NCBI RefSeq assembly: GCF_007991755.1
Contig: NZ_BJYY01000018.1
Coordinates: 175,609-239,608 of the forward strand
Source of the DNA: Cellulomonas aerilata
GTDB lineage: Bacteria > Actinomycetota > Actinomycetes > Actinomycetales > Cellulomonadaceae
DNA: 64,000 nucleotides
Direction of reading: 5' to 3'
This document shows, piece by piece, positions 1-7,173 of the stretch; position 1 is the stretch's first letter; every line of letters begins with the position of its first letter. Below the pieces are notes generated by a model. That model worked only from the letters and a program-made list of their open reading frames with translations, was not told where the DNA came from and ran no database searches. The translations under genes were made by a program, and so were the position numbers.

Positions 1-609
1 GGCCGTGACCCCTTCGCTCCCCGCCGTGGCGTGGACCTGCCGCTCGGAGCTCCCGTAGCCCAGATCTGCGGCGAGCGTGCCCGACGACGCCTCGAGCTGA
101 CGCTGGAGGGTGTCGAACGCCTGCCCGGCCGCCCGCTCGCGCTCGTCCTTCGCCGCCTCGAAGGAGTCGACGGCCTGCCGGTGCGCGGTCCATGCCGGCC
201 CGGGAGTCCCTGCTGCCTCCTCGGTGCGGGCGGCGTCGGTCATCGTCGGAGGAGAGCCGACGGGCGGCAGGGCCGCACGACGCCGCTCGGCCGCATCGAA
301 GGCCGCCCGGACGCCGGCGAGCGCCGCGATGGAGGTCTCCACCTCGGCGAGCTTGCCGTCGACCGCCGCAGCGAACCGTCGGGTGGCCTCCGCCGCCGCC
401 GACCCGCCGGCGCTGGGGTAGGCGTCCTCGAGCCCCGGCCCAATGGTCATGGCGAGCTCGTCCTTCACGGCGGTGAGCTCGGTGCGCACCTCGGTCAAGG
501 CGCGGTGCGCCGCGTCGAGGCTCGCGTCGTCCTGGGTGACCGCCATGGCGAGCCGTACCTCGTTGGGACCCATCGACCCACCGCCCCCGCTGTCCATCGC
601 CACGTTCAT
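1..609 (-). CDS. ESX-locus helical protein (partial, 3' end outside window)
   Basis: Open frame of 203 codons that starts at ATG 609 and runs off the left edge without a stop. Its ATG overlaps the stop of the mycosin gene (ATGA), so it is the last visible gene of the type VII secretion chain and probably translationally coupled. The protein is Ala/Glu/Arg-rich, without signal peptide or membrane segment, and predicted largely helical. Heptad-like stretches lie around residues 30-50 and 140-170. A YGSSE near residue 184 fits the YxxxD/E secretion motif of ESX substrates. I do not recognise a named family; a secreted substrate or chaperone is plausible from context only. Confidence 0.75.
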   Translation of the reverse strand, partial: MNVAMDSGGGGSMGPNEVRLAMAVTQDDASLDAAHRALTEVRTELTAVKDELAMTIGPGLEDAYPSAGGSAAAEATRRFAAAVDGKLAEVETSIAALAGVRAAFDAAERRRAALPPVGSPPTMTDAARTEEAAGTPGPAWTAHRQAVDSFEAAKDERERAAGQAFDTLQRQLEASSGTLAADLGYGSSERQVHATAGSEGVTA

Positions 610-2135
610 GCGTCTGATCCTCCCCCGGCGGCGACGCCGTCCGGGATGTCGTCGGTCTTCCGTCGGGCACGCGCCCACAGTCCGGCGCCCACGAGTGCGG
701 CGCCGAGGACTCCCGCCGCCCCGAGCCGGCCCCACGGCGGGCCGTCCGCCTCGACCCCCGAGGCCGACTCCTGCCCGGCGGCGTCCGCCTGGACCGACCC
801 GCCGTCGTCCGCGCGGGCTGCCGGCGGCGTGGCCGTCGACCCGTCCGACGGGAGGGCGGGTCCGAGCGGCCACGGCAGCTGCAGCTCGTCCTGCGTGTAC
901 GTCGGCTCCCAGAGCTCCACGACGCCGTCGGGCCCGCGCTCGGTCATGGTCGGCGCCGGCGGGTCGTCCTCGAAGGCCCACCGGACGCCGCCGTAGAAGG
1001 GGTGCACGTCGGGGTACCCGGCCGGGTCCTCGGCGAGCATCGTCGGGAGCGAGAGACCACCGAAGCCGTACGACGTGGCGAAGCCGACGTCGTTCGGGTG
1101 GTTGGCGTTGCGGACGAGCGACTGGAGCACCTGGTTACCGGTCGCCGCGGGCCAGCGCTCCATCACCAGCGCGAGCGCACCGGCGGTGAGCGCCGACGCC
1201 CCCGACGTGCCGCTGTTCATGACGTCGGACTCCCATCTGCCGTCCACGAGGCCACCAGCGGTGAGGTCCACGCCGGGAGCCATGATCGTCGCCCGCCCTG
1301 CCCCACCCTCGTAGGGAGCGACCGCGACCGCTGCGCCCGGGTCCGTCGTGACGGACCGGCTCTCGGTGACGTAGTCGACCGGCCGCCAGTCGGCGGAGTT
1401 GAACTCCGCAGCGAGACCGTCCTGGTCCCCGGCGACGACGTTGACCACGCCGTCGAGGTCGCCGAAGCCGAGGATGGACCCGTCCGGACCCTCGTTGCCC
1501 GCGCCGTTGACGAAGACGACCCCGTCCGCGATGCCCTCGTTGACGACGTCCTGGACGTCGGCTCGCCAACCCACCGTGACCAGGACGACGTCGGGGTCGG
1601 CGGCGAGCACCTCGCGGAGGAACTCGCCGTCGTCGCGCTCACCGTGCAGGCAGGCGAACGACGGCCCCGTGCGTCGCTCCTCCCGCGTGTCGTACACGGC
1701 GTACGTCCGGAGCGTCGCGCCCGGGGCGATGCCGGCGAGGCCGCGTCCGTCGGGCGGCCGGGTGCCCTGGCCGTTGCCCACGAGCATCGCGGCCATCGAG
1801 GCGGTGTGCCAGGTGACCTCCGAGATCGGACCGGACGGGACCGACGCGGGCCCGTCGGTGCCGGACATCGGCTGCTCGCACCGCGTGCCGCTGGGGACGA
1901 CGTCCTGGCCCTGGAGCTCGGGGGCGTCGGGGTAGATCGGGGCGTCGAGGAGGGCGATGGTGACGCCGTCGCCGGTCACCTGCTGGTGCGCGTCCCGGAC
2001 ACCCATCGCGTCGATCCACCACTGCCCGGCGTCGAACTGCTCCGACCGATCCGCCGCGGCCGCCTGCGCCGCCGGGAGGGTACCGGCGAGACCGGCTGCC
2101 GCGAGGGCGACGGCGGCGCGCGCACCTCGACCCAC
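606..2135 (-). CDS. mycP: Mycosin (MycP-type subtilisin protease of type VII secretion)
   Basis: S8 serine protease, 509 aa from GTG 2135, which has GGGAGG seven bases upstream. An ATG at 2231 overlapping the previous stop (ATGA) would add 32 residues and remains possible. An n-region GRGAR and a hydrophobic Ala/Leu stretch to residue 28 form a signal peptide. The catalytic triad is visible: Asp64 (IALLDAP), His110 (WHTASMAAM) and Ser311 (SGTSGAS), with oxyanion Asn214 (GAGNEG). A Pro-rich linker and one C-terminal membrane helix (about 470-495) followed by ARARRK anchor it with the protease outside, as in mycobacterial mycosins. Mycosins stabilise the ESX membrane complex and cleave substrates. 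It sits downstream of two WXG100-like genes, as expected. Confidence 0.93.
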   Translation of the reverse strand: MGRGARAAVALAAAGLAGTLPAAQAAAADRSEQFDAGQWWIDAMGVRDAHQQVTGDGVTIALLDAPIYPDAPELQGQDVVPSGTRCEQPMSGTDGPASVPSGPISEVTWHTASMAAMLVGNGQGTRPPDGRGLAGIAPGATLRTYAVYDTREERRTGPSFACLHGERDDGEFLREVLAADPDVVLVTVGWRADVQDVVNEGIADGVVFVNGAGNEGPDGSILGFGDLDGVVNVVAGDQDGLAAEFNSADWRPVDYVTESRSVTTDPGAAVAVAPYEGGAGRATIMAPGVDLTAGGLVDGRWESDVMNSGTSGASALTAGALALVMERWPAATGNQVLQSLVRNANHPNDVGFATSYGFGGLSLPTMLAEDPAGYPDVHPFYGGVRWAFEDDPPAPTMTERGPDGVVELWEPTYTQDELQLPWPLGPALPSDGSTATPPAARADDGGSVQADAAGQESASGVEADGPPWGRLGAAGVLGAALVGAGLWARARRKTDDIPDGVAAGGGSDA

Positions 2136-2227
2136 GGCACGCCTCCCGCCGGTCGGTGCACCTCCCCCGGCGTCGTGCGCGGAGGTGACCCGGTCCGGGC
2201 ACCCGCGGCCCCGATGCACCGTCCACG

Positions 2228-2959
2228 TCATCCGTACGGCCGGCTCTCGTCCTCCGGACCGTGGGTACCCCGCTCGTCCGCCGGTCCACGCGCACCCGGC
2301 TCGCCCGCCGGTCCGTGCAGATCGCGCTCGTCCGCCGGTGCGTGCGAACCCTGCTCGCCCGCCGGTGCGTGCGAACCCCGCTCGCCCGCCGGTCCGTGCG
2401 TACCGCGCTCGTCCGCCGGTCCGTACGCACCCCGCTCGTCCGCCGGTCCGCGCGTACCCGGCTCGTCGCTCCTGGCCGCATCGGCCGCGTCGGCCGGCCC
2501 TCCGCGCGAGCCGTCGACGCGCTCGCTCCCCGGGGCGGCGTGCTCCTGGGCGGCCTCGTCCGCCAGCGCGGACGGGTGCGCCTCGACGAACGCCGTCGCC
2601 GTGCCGGCGACGTCCGCCGCGTTCCTCTCGGCCGCCGCGGCGTAGGCGTCCACCGCCGCTGCGTAGCTCGAGGCGGCGTCGGTCTCCAGGGTCTCGACCC
2701 TGCTCACCGCCGTGCGGAGTGCCTCGCGCAGCTCGACGAGGTCCTCGCGGACCTGGTCGGCCGCGAGCCGGTGGTGGGCGACGGCGAGCTGCCACGTCTC
2801 CGCGAGCGACGTGGCAGCCGGTGAGCTCCCGAAGATGTGGCCGGTGGGCACGGTCCGTGCCCGGTCCGCGGCCGCTTCCCCTCGGTCGACCGGTATCCGG
2901 CCGGCGACGGCCGCGACGGCCTGGAGGTCGACCTCCAGGCCGTCACCGGCGACGCTCAC
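2228..2959 (-). CDS. ESX-associated helical protein with C-terminal nonapeptide repeats
   Basis: 243 aa. GTG start at 2959 overlaps the stop of the upstream WXG100 gene (GTGA). Residues 1-140 are helical, with an N-terminal GLEVDLQAV stretch and a long Ala-rich region that looks WXG/PE-like without a clear WXG. From about residue 170 the protein is eight tandem nonapeptides of consensus GPADERGxH, charged and Pro/Gly-rich, so probably disordered. Its stop overlaps a possible ATG of the mycosin gene. Position between an ESX substrate and mycosin suggests a secreted substrate or accessory factor; no family was recognised. Confidence 0.8.
   Translation of the reverse strand: MSVAGDGLEVDLQAVAAVAGRIPVDRGEAAADRARTVPTGHIFGSSPAATSLAETWQLAVAHHRLAADQVREDLVELREALRTAVSRVETLETDAASSYAAAVDAYAAAAERNAADVAGTATAFVEAHPSALADEAAQEHAAPGSERVDGSRGGPADAADAARSDEPGTRGPADERGAYGPADERGTHGPAGERGSHAPAGEQGSHAPADERDLHGPAGEPGARGPADERGTHGPEDESRPYG
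2231..2449 (-). repeat. 27-bp tandem repeat, eight copies, coding for nonapeptides
   Basis: Eight in-frame 27-bp units form the end of the gene at 2228-2959. The peptide units run GPADERGAY, GPADERGTH, GPAGERGSH, APAGEQGSH, APADERDLH, GPAGEPGAR, GPADERGTH, GPEDESRPY. Units differ by point changes, some of them conservative. There are no unique spacers, so this is not a CRISPR array. Copy number is likely to vary between strains by slippage or recombination. Confidence 0.92.
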
Positions 2960-3246
2960 TGGAACGTGGCGGCGTTCGCCCGCTCGGTCTCGATGGAGGT
3001 CGTACGGACCTGCTCGACGGCGACGGGGATCTTCGCGAGGGCGTCCGCCATCTCCAGGAAGGCGCGGTCGCAGCGCGTCTTGAACTGGTCGTACGCGGCG
3101 CGGGAGTCCGTGTCGTCGCCCCACTCGGCCATCGTCGAGCGGAGCTCGCCGGTGAGCTGCTCGTAGCCCGCGCGCAGCTGGCTGTCCGTGGCCCGCAGCT
3201 TCGCAGCGATGGCCTCGAGACCGGAGAACGGGATCTTCGTGATCAT
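2956..3246 (-). CDS. WXG100 family (EsxA-like) type VII secretion protein
   Basis: 96 aa, the normal WXG100 length. It starts at ATG 3246. Two amphipathic helices flank a tight turn at EWGDDTDS (around residue 40), the WXG position. These proteins form helical-hairpin dimers exported by the EccC motor of ESX systems. The classical YxxxD/E export motif is not present in the C-terminal part, so a partner may carry it. It lies 50 bp downstream of a second WXG100-like gene, the usual tandem pair, and overlaps the following gene by 4 bp. Confidence 0.88.
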   Translation of the reverse strand: MITKIPFSGLEAIAAKLRATDSQLRAGYEQLTGELRSTMAEWGDDTDSRAAYDQFKTRCDRAFLEMADALAKIPVAVEQVRTTSIETERANAATFQ

Positions 3247-3270
3247 GGGTCAAGCCTTTCCGTGGTCGGG

Positions 3271-3305
3271 TCCGGTGGTCACTGCATCTCCGGTGGTCAC
3301 TGCAT
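3271..3305. repeat. 17-bp direct repeat duplicating the end of the EsxB-like gene
   Basis: TCCGGTGGTCACTGCAT occurs at 3271-3287 and again at 3289-3305. The second copy encodes, on the minus strand, the terminal Met-Gln-stop of the gene at 3297-3620. The first copy is a downstream echo of that end in the intercistronic gap. Confidence 0.9.
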
Positions 3306-3620
3306 GCGAGCGGAGAGCGGGGTGACGTTCTGGCGGAACACCGAGCTGCTCTCCTCCTCGGACGCGGACGCCTTCGTGTCGACCGAGGCGAGACGGGACG
3401 AGAAGACCTCGAACTCCCGGATGAGGCGGTTGGCGTCCTCGATCCACGAGTTCGCGAGCTGGAAGAACGCGTTGGCGCCCTGGCCCGCGTACTGGCCCTG
3501 CAGCCCGCTCACCTCACCGGTGAGGCTGCTGACCTGGCCGTTGAACTCGCTCTGCTTCGCGCTGACCTTCTGGGCGGCGCGCGATTGTGCGCCGATCTCC
3601 AGCTGTGTCCTGTCCGCCAT
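3297..3620 (-). CDS. WXG100-like (EsxB-type) protein
   Basis: 107 aa from ATG 3620, preceded by GGAGG at good spacing (GGAGGAAAGC-ATG); the longer upstream frame has no such site. Two helices flank residues 44-50 (YAGQGAN), which replaces Trp-x-Gly by Tyr-x-Gly. The C-terminal Ser/Glu-rich tail lacks YxxxD/E. First gene of the visible ESX chain, so probable co-secreted partner of the WXG100 protein at 2956-3246. The 211 bp upstream to 3831 hold no other gene and should contain its promoter; a TTGACG lies at 3737-3732 on this strand, but I see no well-spaced -10. Confidence 0.82.
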   Translation of the reverse strand: MADRTQLEIGAQSRAAQKVSAKQSEFNGQVSSLTGEVSGLQGQYAGQGANAFFQLANSWIEDANRLIREFEVFSSRLASVDTKASASEEESSSVFRQNVTPLSARMQ

Positions 3621-3831
3621 GCTTTCCTCCCCAGTTCGCCGAGAACGAGTGCGTCCGCCCCGCTCCCACGTCCGTCGAGCGCGACACCGCCGCCCAGCGG
3701 GGAGCGTACCGACGAGGGCACCCGTCGGCCACGTCAACCACCCCACGGGATGACGGGTGACCTCACGACGCCGCTGATCGCGTACCGGCCGTGGACCGCG
3801 TGCGCGCCGCGCCGGCCCGATGGCGACGTGC

Positions 3832-4875
3832 CTACGAGGCGCCGCCCTGCTGCGCCGTCGCCCACACCTGTCCCCATCCCGGCGCGAGCTCGGCGGCCCG
3901 GCGGGTGGCCAGGACGAGGCTCGCCTCGCGGGCGATGCCCTGCCCGGCGATGTCGAACGCCGTCCCGTGGTCGACCGAGACCCGCACGACGGGCAGCCCG
4001 ACGGTGATGTTCACGCCGTCGTCGCCGTACACGGCCTTGAACGGGGCGTGGCCCTGGTCGTGGTAGCACACGACCACGAGCTTCCAGCGGCCCTTCACGG
4101 CCGCGGGGATCAGGGCGTCGGCAGGCAGCGGCCCGACGGCGTTGATGCCCTGCTCCCGCGCCGCCGCGATGGCCGGCGCGAGCACGTCGGCGTCCTCGTC
4201 GCCGAAGAGGCGCTCCTCACCGGCGTGCGGGTTGAGCCCGGCGACCCCGATCGGCTCGTCGGGGCGGCCCAGCGCGCGGGCGAAGGCGCCGACGAGCTGC
4301 AGCACGTCCCCGGTGCGCTGGACGGTGACGTCCTCGATGGCCCGGCGCAGGGACACGTGGGTGGTCAGGTGGAAGAAGTACAGCTCCCCCGCCGACAGCA
4401 CGAGGCTGAAGTTGGCGACGCCGAACTCGTGGGCGAGCAGCTCGGTGTGCCCCGGCCAGCGGTGCCCACCGGCGTGCATCGCCGCCTTGTTCAGCGGCGG
4501 CGTGACGATGCCGTCGACCACGCCGTCCCGGGCCAGGGCGCAGGCGGTGATCACCGACCGGGCCGCGGCGTCCCCGGCCTCCGGGCTGATCCTGCCGTAG
4601 GGCACGTGGGCGAGCGAGGGCCCGTCCTGGACCACCTCGATGGTGCCGGGCTCGTTCGTGGCGTCCTGCGGTGAGGCCACCACGCGCACCGCACCGGGGT
4701 CGCCCCCCACCGCCTCGGCCCCCTTGCGGAGGGAGTCGGCGTCCCCGATCACGACCGGCCGGCAGAGGCTGCGCAGGTCCTCGTGACCCAGCAGGGTGCG
4801 GGCGGTGATCTCCGGGCCGATCCCCGCCACGTCCCCGAGGGTGACGGCCAGGGTCGGCAGCTGCTGCTCGCTCAC
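3832..4875 (-). CDS. pdxA2: PdxA2-type 4-phospho-tetronate dehydrogenase
   Basis: 347 aa, PdxA family. Metal-binding histidines are present at His173 (TTHVSL), His217 (NPHAGE) and His272 (YHDQG), and the substrate loop GHTE at 142-145. The GTG start at 4875 overlaps the stop of the kinase upstream (GTGA). Pairing with a DUF1537 kinase and a KdgT permease argues for the PdxA2 role: NAD-dependent oxidation and decarboxylation of a 4-phosphorylated tetronate (D-threonate or D-erythronate) to dihydroxyacetone phosphate. The alternative is true PdxA in vitamin B6 synthesis, less likely in this operon. Confidence 0.85.
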   Translation of the reverse strand: MSEQQLPTLAVTLGDVAGIGPEITARTLLGHEDLRSLCRPVVIGDADSLRKGAEAVGGDPGAVRVVASPQDATNEPGTIEVVQDGPSLAHVPYGRISPEAGDAAARSVITACALARDGVVDGIVTPPLNKAAMHAGGHRWPGHTELLAHEFGVANFSLVLSAGELYFFHLTTHVSLRRAIEDVTVQRTGDVLQLVGAFARALGRPDEPIGVAGLNPHAGEERLFGDEDADVLAPAIAAAREQGINAVGPLPADALIPAAVKGRWKLVVVCYHDQGHAPFKAVYGDDGVNITVGLPVVRVSVDHGTAFDIAGQGIAREASLVLATRRAAELAPGWGQVWATAQQGGAS

Positions 4876-6056
4876 TCGAAGCTCCTGTCCCGCCGCACGT
4901 CCTGCGCGGCTGTGATCAACACGTCGGTGTCCCCGAAGCCGCCGGCCTTGGTGGCGACGGCCAGTCCAGCGGCCCAGCCGCCCACGAGCCTGCCGAGCGG
5001 CACCCCCGGGGCGATCTGGCCGTGCAGGCGGATGCCGGTGGCCTCGAGCTCGGCCATGACGGCTCGTGCCCCGTCACCCCCGGTCACGACCAGTCCGGCG
5101 ACGGTCGCCCGGCGCAGCACCGCGGTCGCGGCGCCGGCCAGCCGGTCGGCGACCAGCACCGGGGTCACCGCTGCCCCGCCCCGCTCCGGTGCCCTCAGCA
5201 GCAGCACCTCCGGCTGCTGCTCGGCGGAGGCGAGCACGGCGTCGACGAACTGCGCCCAGGCGGTGTCGTCGAGCAGCTGCTCGCCGGTCGGCTCGTGGCA
5301 GACGGCGCCGGCGGCGACGAGGGCGCGGGACTGCTCGCGAGCGGCGTCGTGCAGCGACGTGACCACGACCAGCGCGGTGAGCGTGGGCGCCTCGCCCCGC
5401 CACATCTCGGCCAGCGGCTCGGCGAGCCCGGCGGAGCCGACGGCGACGGCCCGCTCGCCCAGCTCCACCACCGCGGTGGCCACCCGGTGCAGGTCGGCGT
5501 CGTCCTGGGCGTCGACGACGACCACCGGCCCCGCGGACAGGAGGGTGCGCGCCCAGTCGGCCGGTGACCCCTGCGGGTCCAGGGCCACGAGCGGGGCGTC
5601 GAGGAGCGCCGGGATGCTGCTCGTGGTCAGCGGCGTCACCGGATCGGTGCCGACCGCGGTCTCGCTGACCGGCGTGCCGCTCACCAGCAGCGTGCCGTCC
5701 CGCACGGTGCGCCCGACCGCCGGGAAGGCGGGGCACACGACGGCCACGACCCCCGGGGGCAGCGCTGACAGCACCGCGTGGATCTCGGCGGCCAGCTGCC
5801 CGCGCAGGGTCGAGTCGATCTTCTTGTACAGGTGACGCGCGCCCGCCGCCCTCAGGTCGCTGGTGGCCGCGCTCACGCGCCGGGCCGCCTCGTCCGGCGT
5901 GCACGCGCGCGAGTCCGTCGTGACCGCCAGCACCTCGGCAGCGGTCTCCGCCGGCACCAGCTGCAGCTCGGCCGTCCATCCGGCCCGGGCGAACTGGACG
6001 GCGGTGTCGCCGGCGCCGGTGAGGTCGTCGGCGAGGACGGCGATGCGCAGGCTCAT
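4872..6056 (-). CDS. dtnK: Four-carbon acid sugar kinase (DUF1537)
   Basis: 394 aa from ATG 6056, overlapping the permease stop (ATGA). The N-terminal motif IAVLADDLTGAGDTAV and KKIDSTLRGQ near residue 93 are hallmarks of the DUF1537 acid-sugar kinases. The C-terminal VTGGDGARAVM belongs to the nucleotide-binding domain. Family members phosphorylate D-threonate, D-erythronate, L-threonate or 3-oxo-tetronate at C4. With PdxA2 downstream, D-threonate or D-erythronate kinase is the best guess; the exact substrate cannot be read from sequence. Confidence 0.85.
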   Translation of the reverse strand: MSLRIAVLADDLTGAGDTAVQFARAGWTAELQLVPAETAAEVLAVTTDSRACTPDEAARRVSAATSDLRAAGARHLYKKIDSTLRGQLAAEIHAVLSALPPGVVAVVCPAFPAVGRTVRDGTLLVSGTPVSETAVGTDPVTPLTTSSIPALLDAPLVALDPQGSPADWARTLLSAGPVVVVDAQDDADLHRVATAVVELGERAVAVGSAGLAEPLAEMWRGEAPTLTALVVVTSLHDAAREQSRALVAAGAVCHEPTGEQLLDDTAWAQFVDAVLASAEQQPEVLLLRAPERGGAAVTPVLVADRLAGAATAVLRRATVAGLVVTGGDGARAVMAELEATGIRLHGQIAPGVPLGRLVGGWAAGLAVATKAGGFGDTDVLITAAQDVRRDRSFE

Positions 6057-7045
6057 GCGTCCACGTGGACGGGGACGGGCGCGAGCCCGCCCTCGCGCCT
6101 CAGCACGGCGGCGGCCACCACGGGCGCCAGGATCGCCGTCACGAGGACCGCCGCGGCGACCTGCGCGGTCGCGGTCCCCACGAAGGGCTCGAAGCTCGGG
6201 TCGGCGGCGGCGACGATCGCCGGCGTCGCCACGGCGTTGCCCGCCGTGGTCCCCGCGGCGAACCCGATCCCCGCCTTCGGCCCGCGGCGCAGGATGAACC
6301 GGTACGCGAGGTACAGCAGCCCGCCGGTGAAGAGGACGACACCCACGCCGATGACCAGGCCCGTCAGTCCGCCGGTGATCACGTTGCGGATGTTGATGCC
6401 GGCGCCGAGGGCGAACGCGAAGAAGGGGATCACGATGTTCGGCACCGGCTCGACCACCCGGCGCCACTCGGGGTCCACGTTGCCCACGACCACTCCCAGC
6501 AGGAAGGGGACCACCGCTGCCAGCAGGGTGAGCAGCGGGATGTCCCCGAGCCCGGACGCGCCGAGGAAGAGCAGGACGAGGAACGGGCCGTCGTCGAAGG
6601 CGCTCGCGATGTAGGCCCCGCGGTCACGCTCGTCGCCGTACTGACCGGCGAAGGCCAGCCAGAGGCCACCGTTGCTGTTCGCGAAGCAGGTGATCAGCGC
6701 GAGGATCGAGACGGTCCAGAACCCTTCGATCCCGGTGACCTGCCCGATCAGGACGACCACGGTCGCCGGGATGAGCGTCTTGAAGATCAGGACGACGAGC
6801 GTGTGGCCGGCGACCGCGCCGCCGGTGCCGCCGGTGACCTGGGTGCCGGTCGCGAAGATGAGCAGCGCGATGAGCGCCAGGGCGCCGTCCTTGAACAACG
6901 CCGTGGTGAAGCTGCCGATCCCCAGGGCGTCCGGGGCGAAGGTCCCGACGAGCGACCCGAGCACCAGCGGTATGAGCATCAGCCCGCCCGGTATCCGCTG
7001 CATGGTGGCGAACATGGGGAACCTCGACCGACCGTGCTCGCTCAT
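6053..7045 (-). CDS. KdgT-family 2-keto-3-deoxygluconate-type permease
   Basis: 330 aa; ATG 7045 is chosen because AGGAGG lies at ideal spacing, rather than the longer frame to 7096. About ten hydrophobic segments are visible, with the family's Gly/Asn-rich loops TCFANSNGGLW and TTAGNAVATPAIVAA. KdgT proteins import 2-keto-3-deoxygluconate and related acid sugars by proton symport. First gene of a three-gene operon joined by 4-bp overlaps (permease, kinase, PdxA2), so it probably imports the tetronate that the kinase uses. Confidence 0.82.
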   Translation of the reverse strand: MSEHGRSRFPMFATMQRIPGGLMLIPLVLGSLVGTFAPDALGIGSFTTALFKDGALALIALLIFATGTQVTGGTGGAVAGHTLVVLIFKTLIPATVVVLIGQVTGIEGFWTVSILALITCFANSNGGLWLAFAGQYGDERDRGAYIASAFDDGPFLVLLFLGASGLGDIPLLTLLAAVVPFLLGVVVGNVDPEWRRVVEPVPNIVIPFFAFALGAGINIRNVITGGLTGLVIGVGVVLFTGGLLYLAYRFILRRGPKAGIGFAAGTTAGNAVATPAIVAAADPSFEPFVGTATAQVAAAVLVTAILAPVVAAAVLRREGGLAPVPVHVDA

Positions 7046-7083
7046 GCCGACCTCCTCGTCGCGGCCCTGCGACGACAGGTCGC

Positions 7084-7112
7084 AGATCCCTGGCACGTGG
7101 TGCGCGCGTCAA
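7084..7112 (-). promoter_or_regulatory. Possible promoter of the permease-kinase-pdxA2 operon
   Basis: On the minus strand TTGACG at 7112-7107 is followed after 17 bp by GGATCT (7089-7084). The -35 is strong and the -10 weak. It lies about 40 bp upstream of the permease start. The box overlaps GGCACGTGG, part of a GC-rich imperfect palindrome that could be an operator. Confidence 0.3.
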
Positions 7113-7173
7113 CGTGGCACGGGGTGGTGGGCCGCGCAACCGGGAGCGGAGCGCGCGCGTCGGGGCCGGTCCC

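Noticed and set aside
2231..2449. Possible CRISPR array
   Set aside because: Units are contiguous and in frame without spacers; they code nonapeptides.
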